Shown piece by piece: positions 1 to 9,526 of a stretch of 64,000 bases of DNA. The translations under genes were made by a program, and so were the position numbers. The notes below the pieces were generated by a model, which had not been told where the DNA came from, did not search any database, and saw only the letters and a program-made list of their open reading frames with translations. Position 1 is the stretch's first letter, and each line of letters opens with the position of its first letter. Where the stretch lies: the NCBI GenBank assembly GCA_963726995.1, contig CAVSEP010000007.1, positions 744,001 to 808,000 on the forward strand, given 5' to 3'. This DNA comes from DAIDKA01 sp963726995 (GTDB lineage Bacteria; Pseudomonadota; Gammaproteobacteria; Steroidobacterales; Steroidobacteraceae).

Positions 1-731
1 GACACATTCACACCGAAGGCGTAAAGAGATGAAACGCACGTGAAGGTTGTTGGTGTGCAGCGATAGATCACTCCTTTCTGGTTGCCGCCGTTGGTCACAC
101 CATAGAGATTCCCATCCGGAGCTTCTATGGGCGGCGCCCATGGATAGCCGCCATCCGTCCCGTTGCTAAATGCGGGGCTGAACGTGGTAAATCCATTTCC
201 TCCAAGGCTAAACACGGAGCCCTTGCCGGCGGATGCGGCCCCGCCGCGTTCGGCCGTCCCGTAGAAGGCTCCATCCATCCCCATGGTCAAGCCTGAGTGA
301 GACGTCGTGCCGTCTGTGACGTTGAACCCAAGCGTATAGAGGACCGTGAACGGAAATGGCGCAGCGGGACTGATATTGAAGATCGTTCCTCCGTCGTACT
401 TGGGATACGTCAAGGCCCCGCCGGACGGCACGCTACCATAGAGATTCCCGTCACGACCCTGTGCCAGGTAGCCGGGCCCATCCGGGCTGCAACCGTCCGG
501 CGCAGAGCCATTCGCATAGAGGGTGCAGTCGAAATTATGAAGCATCGTGTACGCCGGGGGGGGCGGAGGAGCGAGAATGGGCTGTGGAAGATTCGGAACC
601 ACCTGAAGCGGACGACCAAGCGGTGTCTGAGCCTGCGCGGCTGGGGTCCCTGTGCTAAGCGCTGCAACGCCGATGATGACCACCATCAGCCCATACATCT
701 GAATTGAGCAACTGTTGTGTTCACGTGGCAT
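1..731 (-). CDS. GloVer-type tandem repeat secreted protein, C-terminal part outside the window
   Basis: The reading frame is open from an ATG at 731 to the window edge, so the 3' end is missing. A GGAG ribosome site lies just upstream. The first 35 residues form a signal peptide: an uncharged stretch around residues 15-30 followed by TPAAQAQTP. A proline-rich linker comes next. After it are repeated blocks of the kind GGTIFNISP, GSVFSLGG and GVIYRCTP, each followed by a phenylalanine-rich strand and by DGNLYG or DGAFYG. This matches the Gloeo_Verruco (GloVer) beta-propeller-like repeat of exported proteins with unknown ligand. Function beyond being secreted cannot be assigned. Confidence 0.75.
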   Translation of the reverse strand, partial: MPREHNSCSIQMYGLMVVIIGVAALSTGTPAAQAQTPLGRPLQVVPNLPQPILAPPPPPAYTMLHNFDCTLYANGSAPDGCSPDGPGYLAQGRDGNLYGSVPSGGALTYPKYDGGTIFNISPAAPFPFTVLYTLGFNVTDGTTSHSGLTMGMDGAFYGTAERGGAASAGKGSVFSLGGNGFTTFSPAFSNGTDGGYPWAPPIEAPDGNLYGVTNGGNQKGVIYRCTPTTFTCVSSLYAFGVNV

Positions 732-899
732 GGCATATCTCCATAGCAAAAGTTATGGCTGATCGTTGCGGAACAAACCGTCGTGCTTTGCCCGATCGCA
801 GCCGAATCGCACCGCGTCCAATTTGAATGCGCGTGGAGCGCTGGCGATACATGCCGATGCTATCGGCGTCAGGACCGGTCAGACTTGCTGCCGGGGATC

Positions 900-2482
900 T
901 CACGAGCAGCTCGGGTATCCGAGATCCGCCGCGAACAGTCCGGGCAGATAAAGTACCCCGGTGTCCCGGGTCCAAAACGACCTGAAGGGGACTTCGGCAT
1001 GGGGCATGGTGTGGGCCTTGCAAACGGCCACGAAGGCGGTGGCCTTGTTGGCCATGAAGTTGTCGTAGCAGGTGAAGTTGTAACTGCTCGGTCCGGCCAC
1101 GTGGCAGCTGATGCAGTAGGGTGCAATGATCTGGGTGAACAGGCCGGGTTGCTGCGACCAGCCGATCGGGACGTAGCCTGGGAGCGCCTGCGCTTTCGGT
1201 TTCGCCACGTTGCCGTTGTACAAACCGCGGATGAAGTCCGAGATCGCGGAGCTCCCCTCCGCGTTGGTAATCACCTGATTAATCCTGCGGATGTTCTCCT
1301 GCTGCGCCGCGAGATGCGCGGCACTCGCGAACGCCAGCGCCGACGGATTCAGCGGCAGAAACGCCGCCCCATCGACTAGGTGTGTGGTCGGGTTGTACGT
1401 GCCTCCATGACAGGAAAGGCACACATGCGGTATGTATTTGGGACCCTCGGAATCCAATCCCGCCTGGAAAGACGGGAACTCGTCTCGGATGTTGCTCCCA
1501 GTGGCGAATGTGCTACGTCCCTTGATGACGAGAAAGCGCGTGCCCTGCCAGTTCTTGATGATCAGCATCGTGAGGATGAAATCGGCCCCCGTACCCGCTT
1601 GGGGATGGGTCGTGTCCTGGTTGGTGAATCCAGGGCTGCCGGGCGGCACTCCATGCGCGGTCGCGTAGCAGGCCGTGCGCAAGCCCACTACGGGCGTTAT
1701 TCCGGCCAAGTGGACCTCGGGTTGTTGGAAACAGGCCGAATGGCGACCAACACCCAGATCCAGCGTATTGCCGTAGACGGCTTCGTTGGCCCACTGACTG
1801 GCATCGACCCAGTTGCGAAAGCCGCTGATGCCGACCACGGCGCTCACGTCGTCCGGAGACATCGGATTGAACAAGCCCGGATAATCTCCGTCCTGAAGCG
1901 GGAGGTAGCCGGGGTCGGTGCCGCCCTGGGTGCTTTTCACCAAGTGATCGATCGTCTGGCCGTTGCTGCCCGCGCCGTTGTTCATCGTCAGCCACGATAT
2001 GCCATGAGGCGGCAACACGCGCACGACCGCCGATGCCAGCGCCGGGTGGCTCGCGTCGGCGGCGTTATTGGGGTAAATAGCCAACAATTGCCAGATGGCA
2101 GGTCCCGCTGACACATTCGTAAGCATGACAGAGGTGCTGGTGCCGATATATCCGGTACTCGGCAGGCCGGCGCCGCTGAGCCGATAGGTCAGTGCACCGG
2201 GCGCCGCCTGCCATTGCAATTGAACGGCGCCCTGGCCCCGGTCAATCGCGGTAAATCCTGTGGGGTTGACCGGTGTCGGGGGCAGGCCAGGCACTTGGAC
2301 CCCCGGCCGGGTCAGAGAATTCGCGGGAGACGGCAAACTCGAGTTCACCGAGGCACTGCAAGCGAGGGGGCCGCCGTTGCTGGCAGCAATTTGCCTCCCG
2401 CTGTCAAAAGTACACCAAGCATGATTGCGCACGTGAGCCGGCAATCACGCCTGCTTAGACCAATCGATTTCAGTTGAAGCAT
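900..2482 (-). pseudogene. Secreted FN3-domain di-heme cytochrome c, signal peptide out of frame
   Basis: The long frame (2444 to 900) encodes an FN3-like domain (about residues 55-140) and two CxxCH heme c sites, CLSCH near residue 340 and CISCH near residue 442. It lacks a convincing start. In another frame an ATG at 2482, with GGAG seven bases upstream, encodes a signal peptide with SRRD, a hydrophobic core (CAIMLGVLLTAGG) and an ATAAPS cleavage region, ending at a stop near 2350. A one-base shift around 2350-2400 would join the two. The protein should be a periplasmic or surface c-type cytochrome with unknown partner. It is either a recent frameshift or a sequencing error. Confidence 0.7.
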
Positions 2483-3000
2483 CGCAGTCTCCACGCCTCA
2501 CCCAAGGGGGTTTCAACTATGGGTCGACGGAACCGCCGTGGCGGTTCAAATTGCATGCGTTTCCTTTCGTCAGGCGCATGCTCGCGCCCGCCGTTCTGCT
2601 CGGGGTCGGCTGGATTGAGGCGCACAATGGCAACAACCAAGCGCAGCCGCCAGCGCGTGGAATGACCTCGTCGGATCAGCCATCTCCCATCCAAAGTTGA
2701 ACCGTCTCGGCCCAATATGGTGACCGCTATATTACAGAGTGTTGCGGTCGTACGAGGCCGAGATTGACGCCCGCATCCAGATCCCCGCCCGCGTCGGACT
2801 TCGCGTACCGACGGTAGACCGGCACGGAGAGGCCGCAAGCGGTCGTTGGCGCCATTGTGCATCTGCAAAATGATCCGATGACAAGTGCAGCAGCTGATCC
2901 TCCTGGAACGTTGGCCTCAGGCCGCTGTCCCAGACAGGATCGGTCACGAAAAATAACGAGTAAGGGACGAACGCGAATTCGGCACGCGGCTTCGGTAGGA
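2483..3000. other. Intergenic stretch without a supported gene
   Basis: Only weak overlapping frames without family resemblance are visible. The stretch probably holds the divergent promoters of the cytochrome (minus) and the GumN-like gene (plus). A single CGGTAGA heptamer occurs near 2812, like the motif found at the island junctions further right, but it has no tandem partner and no msrA fragment. Confidence 0.4.
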
Positions 3001-4041
3001 ATGTTGAGCTTGGCGTGTTCAATCTCGCTCGCCGAAAGCCCGTCCGCGGCGCCAGACTAATCCCAGGTCTCCAATGGCGATCTCGAAACTGTGCTGGTCA
3101 GCGGGGAGCAGCCCGGGCCGGGCTTATGGAAGGTATCCAAAGGTGATCATGTCATGTGGATTCTCGGCAGGTATGGACCGTTACCCAAGGACATGCGGTG
3201 GCGAGCGAAACGCGTGGAGTCGTTGATCGGCGAATCGCAGGAAGTGCTGTATGCGGGAGGCACCAACGTCCGGGCGGACATCGGTCTCTTCAGAGCACTT
3301 ACCCTGATCTCGGCAATGTTGAGGGCCGGAAAGAATCCGCACAATGCCAAGCTTAAGGACGTGGTACCCGCAGAGGTCTACGCGAAATGGCTCGCCCTGA
3401 AAGAAAGGTACATGGGAAATGACGAAGGCGTCGAGCGCTGGCGACCCACATTCGCGTTCGGGATATTGCGCGAGGCGGCGATCAAGAACAGAGGTCTGGG
3501 TTACGGCGCCACCATCGAATCCGTGGTGAACAACGCGGCAAGAACGCACAACGTACGCATCGAAAGATTGCCCGCTACTACGCGGAAAGTGGAGATCAAA
3601 GACCCCAGGGGCATCTTGAAGAACGCCGGCAACTCCGAGTTCTCCGACGTCGGGTGTTTTGACAGGAGCCTGGATAGACTCGAATCAGACATCACTACGA
3701 TGAACTCGCGGGCAATTGCCTGGGCAAAGGGTGACCTGGCAACACTACGCGAACTCAACCGCTCCGACCAGTCGGACGAAGGCTGCAACTCTGCGCTGAT
3801 GAACGCCCTCCGCGACGGTTCGTTTGCGGACAAGACAGGGACGCGCAAAGTGATCGATGATGCAAAAACGCAAGCGGCTCTCGCCAAGAAGGAGTCGGAA
3901 GAAACTTGGCTCGCGGCCGCACAATCCGCGCTGGCCGGGAATCGAACGACATTTGCCGTGCTTGCAATCAACGATCTTGTCCGTCCCGACGGTTATGTGG
4001 CAACGCTGCGCGCACTGGGATATTCCGTCGATGATCCCTAG
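3001..4041 (+). pseudogene. TraB/GumN-family protein with an in-frame stop after the signal peptide
   Basis: The frame from 3091 to 4041 has the GumN signature: a VSGEQPGPGLWKV start, WILGRYGPLPKDMRW, and the conserved alpha-helical body ending LRALGYSVDDP. Family members normally carry a signal peptide directly before it. Here that piece is present in the same frame (ATG at 3001, LSLACSISLAESPSAA) but TAA at 3058-3060 separates it from SQVSNGDLETVLVSGEQ. The mature part could be translated from a downstream GTG or ATG at about 3088-3091, but it would then stay in the cytoplasm. TraB/GumN proteins are thought to be metal-dependent peptidase-like, though their role in bacteria is poorly known. 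Confidence 0.75.
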
Positions 4042-4095
4042 GCCCGGCCGGATACCTTCACGAGTTCTTGCCTGCGATCTTCCCCAGGTCCAGGG

Positions 4096-4326
4096 CACCG
4101 GTAGACCTCCGGTAGGCGCCTACGCCTGCTCACCCGACTACGGCACCGCGGATTTATAGGGAATCCCACAAGAATGATTCGGGCAGCGCCCACCCGGATT
4201 CTTCGCCAGGTACTGCTGGTGATAGCCGGCGCTGAAGCGATTTCCTCCACGAAAATCACCGAGTTATCTCGTTGTGGCGAGTCGACGGGCGGACATTCGG
4301 CAGACGTAGACGTTGATACGCTGGTA
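4096..4326. repeat. Island junction A: CGGTAGA tandem motif plus msrA 3'-end fragment
   Basis: It begins with CACCGGTAGACCTCCGGTAG (4096-4115), a tandem of CGGTAGA with a 4-base spacer. At 4154-4227 lies a 74-bp copy of the 3' end of msrA, about 65 of 74 positions matching the intact gene at 15373-15446 by hand alignment. In the msrA frame it still reads HQQYLAKNP and CPNHSCGIPY. The following 100 bases resemble those after junction C: a GGCGCTG block, an AGTTATC block and a CGG-rich block near 4288-4315. It sits directly after the GumN-like gene and before the MFS gene. Confidence 0.8.
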
Positions 4327-4443
4327 AACCCACTTTGAGTCCACGATCCACAAATCCGGTGGCGGCCAACGACTGACCCTATTAACTTCTTCGGCTTACC
4401 GAAAGAGCATCAGTCAGAATGCTTGGCAATGCTTTCGATGGCG

Positions 4444-5703
4444 ATGTATGAGCCACACAGCAGCAAACCGATCTCGCCGATCGCCAAAGGTACTATGCCG
4501 AGCACCTCATCCTCCAACCGCATACCGACTGGCATCTGGGTGCTAGGCTTTGTGAGCATGCTGATGGACATCTCCTCGGAGATGATCCACAGCTTGCTTC
4601 CAATGTTCTTGATGGGCGCGCTCGGCGCCAGCGCGTTCGCCGTGGGTATCATCGAAGGACTGGCCGAGTCCACGGCTCTCATCGTCAAGGTGTTCTCTGG
4701 CGTTCTCAGCGATTACATGGGCAAACGCAAGGGACTCGCGGTGTTTGGCTACGCTTTAGGAGCGTGTGCCAAACCGCTGTTTGCCATTGCTTCGAGCACT
4801 GGCATGGTGCTCGGCGCGCGTCTAATTGACCGCGTTGGCAAAGGCATTCGAGGCGCCCCACGCGATGCCTTGGTGGCCGATATTGCGCCGCCCGAGTCGC
4901 GCGGAGCCGCTTTCGGATTGCGCCAGTCGCTGGATACGGTGGGCGCGTTTGTCGGGCCACTCTTGGCCGTTGCGCTGATGGTGCTGGGATCCAATGACTA
5001 CCGCCGGGTGTTTTGGCTAGCGGTCTTTCCGGGGTTTATGGCCGTTGCCCTGTTGATATTTGGCGTCCGGGAACCTGAACGCCACTTGGACGAAGGACGC
5101 ACCAATCCCATCAACCGTGCAAGTCTGCGTCGCCTCGGCCGGTCCTACTGGTGGGTCGTTGGGATCGGCGCCATCTTCACGCTAGCGCGGTTTAGCGAAG
5201 CCTTTCTGGTGCTTCGTGCGCAGCAATCGGGAGTGGCAATCGCGTTGGTGCCGCTGGTTATGGTGGCCATGAACCTCATCTATGCAGGATCGGCGTATCC
5301 TTTTGGGTGGCTCTCTGATCGGATGAGCCACGCCAAGTTACTTGCCTTTGGGCTGGTCGTGCTGATCGCCGCCGATCTGGTTTTGGCCAGTGGCCGCCAC
5401 TGGTGGACTGTTCTGGGCGGCGTAGGACTTTGGGGCATCCACATGGGCATGACTCAGGGGCTGCTTGCGACGATGGTTGCCGACACCGCACCTGCAGACC
5501 TCAGAGGGACTGCGTACGGTGTTTTCAATCTGCTGAGCGGTGCGGCCATGCTCATTGCAAGTGGTATCGCGGGATGGCTATGGGATCGCCACGGCGCCGA
5601 AGACACCTTTTACGGCGGTGCGGTCTTCTCAGTTATTGCTTTGCTTGGCCTGGCAGTGCGCTGGAGGCGGCTTACGGTCGATGTAGTGCACCACACGGAC
5701 TAG
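4444..5703 (+). CDS. MFS transporter, 12 TM type
   Basis: This is an inner-membrane major facilitator with about 12 hydrophobic segments. It has the loop-2/3 pattern LSDYMGKRKG (the A-motif equivalent) repeated as GWLSDRMSHAK in the second half, and the motif RLIDRVGKGIRGAPRDA after TM4. That last motif is typical of a group of uncharacterised drug or metabolite exporters. The substrate is not readable from sequence. The true start is uncertain: ATG at 4495 has AAAGG six bases upstream and would remove a weak N-terminal tail, while 4444 gives a longer form. It is the first cargo gene after junction A and converges with the SDR gene. Confidence 0.85.
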   Translation: MYEPHSSKPISPIAKGTMPSTSSSNRIPTGIWVLGFVSMLMDISSEMIHSLLPMFLMGALGASAFAVGIIEGLAESTALIVKVFSGVLSDYMGKRKGLAVFGYALGACAKPLFAIASSTGMVLGARLIDRVGKGIRGAPRDALVADIAPPESRGAAFGLRQSLDTVGAFVGPLLAVALMVLGSNDYRRVFWLAVFPGFMAVALLIFGVREPERHLDEGRTNPINRASLRRLGRSYWWVVGIGAIFTLARFSEAFLVLRAQQSGVAIALVPLVMVAMNLIYAGSAYPFGWLSDRMSHAKLLAFGLVVLIAADLVLASGRHWWTVLGGVGLWGIHMGMTQGLLATMVADTAPADLRGTAYGVFNLLSGAAMLIASGIAGWLWDRHGAEDTFYGGAVFSVIALLGLAVRWRRLTVDVVHHTD

Positions 5704-5755
5704 AGCCTCGGTCGGATGCGCCGGCAAATACTGCGCACTTCTATTGTTCGGGCAG

Positions 5756-6688
5756 TCAGTGGCTCCGAGGGCGCGCATGAGCCATAGCATCATCTAGCAT
5801 CTTGATGAGTGCCTCACGATCATAGGTATAGGCTTGACCCTCGTTCAGTTGTACCAGCTGTTCAAGCTGTTTCCTGATCGTCATTTCTGCCTCGCCCTGA
5901 TTGGGCACAATCATGTAGCGACGTTTTGGACTGGGCTCAAACAACGCCTGTTCGGTCGCCAAGGCCACTTCATCCGGTTTCTTGTACTGACTCCGATCAG
6001 TAAATGGTCCTTCAATGCCGAGTCTCCCTGCGGCATTCTTCGCGATCTGCGAATCATAGTTGCCCGGTTCGATCACACTGACCTTAACGCCAAGCGGAGC
6101 CAACTCTTGCGCAAGCGAATCAGTGAATGACTCGACCGCGTGTTTGCTCATTTCGTACGCGGTCAGCGTGTCATCCGTCAGTATTCCCCCAATGGAACCG
6201 ATGGTCGTGATGCGTCCCTTCTGAGCAATGATCAGGGGCATGAAGGCTTTCGTCAGCCGATACGGTCCGTACATATTCACAGCCATCACCAGATCGAACT
6301 CTTCTGGCTTTATGGTGGCGACATTACCGAGCGCCCCGATGCCGGCATTGTTGACCAGTCCATATAGGCCGCGGCCGCCTTTCGTGATGGTCGCAACAGC
6401 CGCTTCGATATCCTGAAGACTTGTCACGTCGAGGCGCACGGGCTGAACGTTTGGCAGCGCTCCGAGGGCCTGAAGGTCCGCCTCCTTGCGCGCCCCGGCG
6501 TAAACGAAATAACCATCCGCCGCAAGCCGCTCGGTGATCTTGCGGCCAATTCCCGTGCTGGCGCCGGTCACAAGGACTGCCTGCTGGGGCCTTGTGCTTG
6601 GCGATTGCGCCGTCCCTACGGTTGGTAGCGCCGTGAGACATGTCAGTAGCGCTGCAACACCAATCGCGGTACCGAGTCGGTTCTTCAT
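5756..6688 (-). CDS. Exported short-chain dehydrogenase/reductase
   Basis: A classical SDR: TGASTGIG cofactor loop near residue 43, NNAG near residue 113, catalytic Ser in the IGSIGG strand and YEMSK as the Tyr-Lys pair. The unusual feature is an N-terminal signal peptide (MKNRLGTAIGVAALLTCLTALPTVGTAQS), so the enzyme is predicted outside the cytoplasm, where NAD(P)H is not normally supplied. The predicted signal could also be an uncleaved anchor. It belongs to the cargo between junctions A and B and ends 53 bp from the MFS gene, tail to tail. Substrate unknown. Confidence 0.85.
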   Translation of the reverse strand: MKNRLGTAIGVAALLTCLTALPTVGTAQSPSTRPQQAVLVTGASTGIGRKITERLAADGYFVYAGARKEADLQALGALPNVQPVRLDVTSLQDIEAAVATITKGGRGLYGLVNNAGIGALGNVATIKPEEFDLVMAVNMYGPYRLTKAFMPLIIAQKGRITTIGSIGGILTDDTLTAYEMSKHAVESFTDSLAQELAPLGVKVSVIEPGNYDSQIAKNAAGRLGIEGPFTDRSQYKKPDEVALATEQALFEPSPKRRYMIVPNQGEAEMTIRKQLEQLVQLNEGQAYTYDREALIKMLDDAMAHARPRSH

Positions 6689-6763
6689 GGTGGCTTCCTC
6701 GCTTAGCAGCCTCGCATACTATCTCAAGGCCTGCCTTTCCCCGCGGACCTTCCGTGTCCAGAA

Positions 6764-6996
6764 CTCGGTAGACTTCCGGTAGAGCTCTACGGCGAAATAT
6801 TGACCAAACTACCTTGCCGTCTCGCCCGCATATAACACCGCGTATCCATACGGAATCCCGCACGAATGATTCGGGCAGTACCCATCCGGATTCTTCGCCA
6901 GATACTGCTGGCGATAATGCGCCGGATGCGTGGAGGTCCCTCGGAATCCCGGAGGTTACGCTCAGTGTAGGCTGCCAGCGGTCAACTTTCGGTAGA
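6764..6996. repeat. Island junction B: CGGTAGA tandem motif plus msrA 3'-end fragment
   Basis: CTCGGTAGACTTCCGGTAG lies at 6764-6782. A 74-bp msrA 3'-end copy lies at 6846-6919, about 66 of 74 positions matching the intact gene. A left-end-like motif, CGGTCAACTTTCGGTAGA, follows at 6979-6996, again two CGGT heptamers with a 4-base spacer. No gene is supported between 6689 and 7104, so this 416-base stretch is essentially the junction. The upstream region of the SDR gene also lies here, so its promoter may too. Confidence 0.75.
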
Positions 6997-7104
6997 CCAT
7001 GCGTTGGCTTAAGCAAAGAAAGCAAGCCTGCTTTGACCCACTGCCGGCGGAGGGGAACGGCAGCGATAAGGCATCAGGTCGCAGTCGATGCTCCGCCGAG
7101 GGAT

Positions 7105-9228
7105 TCATTGGCACTCAAAGTCATCTTTGCCAACCGGCTTGCAGAAATCCCCCCAATTGCCTGTTCCGCGCCAATACTCGACTAGTCCGACCTTGCGCAG
7201 CAGCTCCTTGAAGCCCGGCTCCCGATGCAGGTCGCGCATTACGGGTCGCCATAGAATGAATCCCCAGATCTCGAAGGAAAAATGCAGTTCGCGCAATGCG
7301 TTCAGTTCCTGCAGCGAAAGGTTCGTGTCGCCAAGGTACGCTGCCCACTGGGCAATACCGCTGACGCCGTAGATGGCGTCCTCGAAACGAGCATCTGTCG
7401 CCAGCTGGCGCAGCTTGCGCCGAGCCAGGATGGGATCATTCAACAAGGGCTGCATTTGTGCGTTGACCGAAGTCCTACTCTTTTCCGAAGCGAGGGCGGC
7501 CGCAAGCGCCTCACGCAGCCCTGGAATGTCGCGTTGCCCTTGCGCGCGCGTCACCGCCGTTCCGAGCAACGCTGGTGAAACGCCGCCCGGCAGCAGGAGT
7601 AGCTGCCGCATTTCAGTATCAGCGCGCGCAGATTCGCCCCCGACCTCGTAGGCCATTAACAGGTTAGTTCGTGCGAAGATATCCAAGGGATCATCCTGTC
7701 TTACACGTTCCAGCTCCGATATCGCACGCGCGGACTGCCCGACTCCCAGCAGGAACTGACCGTACCGAAGCCGGGCGCGCATCCCCGAACCACCAGTCAG
7801 CTGCAGTGACTCTTTCAAGAGCCGATCCATCTTTTGCAGATCATCTTCTTGGGCAGCGCGATAGGACAGCGCCAAACTTGCCTCGGCAGACCCCGGCACC
7901 AGCTTCACAATCTGGTCGATTGCTTGCCGCTCCTTGCGCAGCCCGAGCGCGGCCTGCTGCGGATCACCACCCGTGAGCCGTGTGTAGGCGTCGATTAGCC
8001 ACAACCTGGCGGGCACGTACGTTGCATCAAGCTCTACCGCGCGCTCCAGGTGTGGCACGGATGCCCGCATCGAGTCGCCCTCGTTCGAATTGAGCAGAGC
8101 ACGACCGGCCAGGAACTCGTCAAACGCAGCGACGTTTCTTGTGCCATTCGTGTCGAGGTTAACAGTACCCAATCGCAACTGCAGTTCTGCTGCCACCTTA
8201 CGCGCTATCTCGTCTTGAATCGCAAAGATGTCATCAAGTGTGCGCTCATAGCTTGCGGACCACGCGAGCGAGCCATCAATCGGATTGATGAGCTGCGCGG
8301 TGATGTTCACCCGCTTGCCGAACTTGCGCACGCTGCCTTCCAGAATATGGTTCACGCCGAGCAATTCACCAATGCGCCTCGGATTCTCGTTTTGTCCCTT
8401 GAAGGCAAACGATGAGGTACGGCCAATTACCCGCAAGTGCGGAACCTGAGCCAACTGGTTCAATAGCTCTTCTGAGAGACCGTCCGAGAAATAGTCCTGT
8501 TCGTGGTCCGACGACATGTTGACAAATGGCAGTACCGCAAGCGACGCCCCCGGCGGCGCAGTGACCGGGCGGGCGGCTGCAGGGGCGACGCCCTCCTGAA
8601 TACCTGGTCCCGCTTGAGTTGATGAATGTTCACTGCCGCTCCGCGTGAGTACCCACAGCACAGCGCCTACAACCACTAGGACTGCGGTCAGGATACCCAT
8701 TGATTTCGCATTGATCGTCCGGCCAATGCGCCTACCACTGGCAACCGGTGCCGCGGTCGGCCCGGACGCATTCGTGTCGACGAACCGCCGCACTCCCGCG
8801 ACGTAGGTCTGCCAAGCCTTGTCGTTCGGATCTCCGTTCCAGTGCGAAAGGTCTACCGTGTGGGTCAGTTCGAATATTATCGGCCGCTTGCACGGCTCAA
8901 TCATCGCCGGAACCAGTGTCCTGTTGTCATTTGCCTGTGTCGCCTCCGCGCGCACCCAGCGCGAGGCGACGGAACTCTTCGACCACAGAACCACCACGGC
9001 CTTCGCCTCATCCAGTGCCTTCTCGATGGCCTGATCAAAGGCGTCGCCGGGGTTCAGTGCCGCGTCCCACCACACACTGAAGCCCTCCCGCTCAAAGCCT
9101 TCGGCAAACCGCCGGGCGATTTCAAGGTCGTCGCGGCTGTAGGACAGGAAAATGTCGGGCAAGGAGGACTCCAATGCGTACGTTGGACAGCGACCTGGAC
9201 TAAATTCGGCCAGGAAGCGCTCGACCAA
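7105..9228 (-). CDS. TIR domain, membrane segment, TolB-like and TPR protein
   Basis: Domains in order: a TIR domain (about residues 24-135, starting DIFLSYSRDD, with SRWVRAE supplying a possible catalytic Glu95); one membrane segment (about 177-194); a FlgO/TolB-N-like domain (about 229-355, beginning SLAVLPFVNMS and containing GRTSSFAFKG and ILEGSVRK); then TPR-like helices to the end. The middle and C-terminal parts resemble the effector half of class III adenylate cyclase-type proteins, here joined to TIR instead of a cyclase. TIR proteins with an intact Glu can be NADases in defence or scaffolds in signalling. Both candidate starts are TTG: 9228, or about 9163 with GGAG upstream. It is the only cargo between junctions B and C. 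Confidence 0.85.
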   Translation of the reverse strand: MVERFLAEFSPGRCPTYALESSLPDIFLSYSRDDLEIARRFAEGFEREGFSVWWDAALNPGDAFDQAIEKALDEAKAVVVLWSKSSVASRWVRAEATQANDNRTLVPAMIEPCKRPIIFELTHTVDLSHWNGDPNDKAWQTYVAGVRRFVDTNASGPTAAPVASGRRIGRTINAKSMGILTAVLVVVGAVLWVLTRSGSEHSSTQAGPGIQEGVAPAAARPVTAPPGASLAVLPFVNMSSDHEQDYFSDGLSEELLNQLAQVPHLRVIGRTSSFAFKGQNENPRRIGELLGVNHILEGSVRKFGKRVNITAQLINPIDGSLAWSASYERTLDDIFAIQDEIARKVAAELQLRLGTVNLDTNGTRNVAAFDEFLAGRALLNSNEGDSMRASVPHLERAVELDATYVPARLWLIDAYTRLTGGDPQQAALGLRKERQAIDQIVKLVPGSAEASLALSYRAAQEDDLQKMDRLLKESLQLTGGSGMRARLRYGQFLLGVGQSARAISELERVRQDDPLDIFARTNLLMAYEVGGESARADTEMRQLLLLPGGVSPALLGTAVTRAQGQRDIPGLREALAAALASEKSRTSVNAQMQPLLNDPILARRKLRQLATDARFEDAIYGVSGIAQWAAYLGDTNLSLQELNALRELHFSFEIWGFILWRPVMRDLHREPGFKELLRKVGLVEYWRGTGNWGDFCKPVGKDDFECQ

Positions 9229-9352
9229 TTCTATGCCACCTGACGCTCCTGGTGGGCGAGAGACCCCCTATCACTGCCTTCTCTTCGCCCAAGGGATCTT
9301 CGCCCCTCCCCAGCCCCGCGCTGCTTCACCTCGGACTTTCCAACAACCGGAA

Positions 9353-9518
9353 CACCGGTAGAGTTTCGGTAGGAAATCCCGCAGGAATGATTCGGCCAGT
9401 AGCCATCCGGATTCTTCGCCAGGTACTGCTGGTGATAGTCGGCGCTGCGACCGAATTCAGCATGGATATCACACAGTTATCGCGGCGCTCAGTGCGTGAC
9501 CGGTCGGCTTTCGGTTTA
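9353..9518. repeat. Island junction C: CGGTAGA tandem motif plus msrA 3'-end fragment
   Basis: CACCGGTAGAGTTTCGGTAG (9353-9372) runs straight into a msrA 3'-end copy (9367-9440, about 68 of 74 positions matching). The final codons of msrA are missing here, so the motif and the GIP codons are directly joined. GGCGCTG and an AGTTATC block follow, and CGGTCGGCTTTCGGTTTA at 9501-9518 looks like the left-end motif. The 298 bases from 9229 to 9526 hold no other supported feature. Confidence 0.8.
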
Positions 9519-9526
9519 CGTCGACA

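Noticed and set aside
2470..2868. Minus-strand frame of 132 codons before the cytochrome
   Set aside because: Arginine-rich translation without homology, overlapping the cytochrome start.
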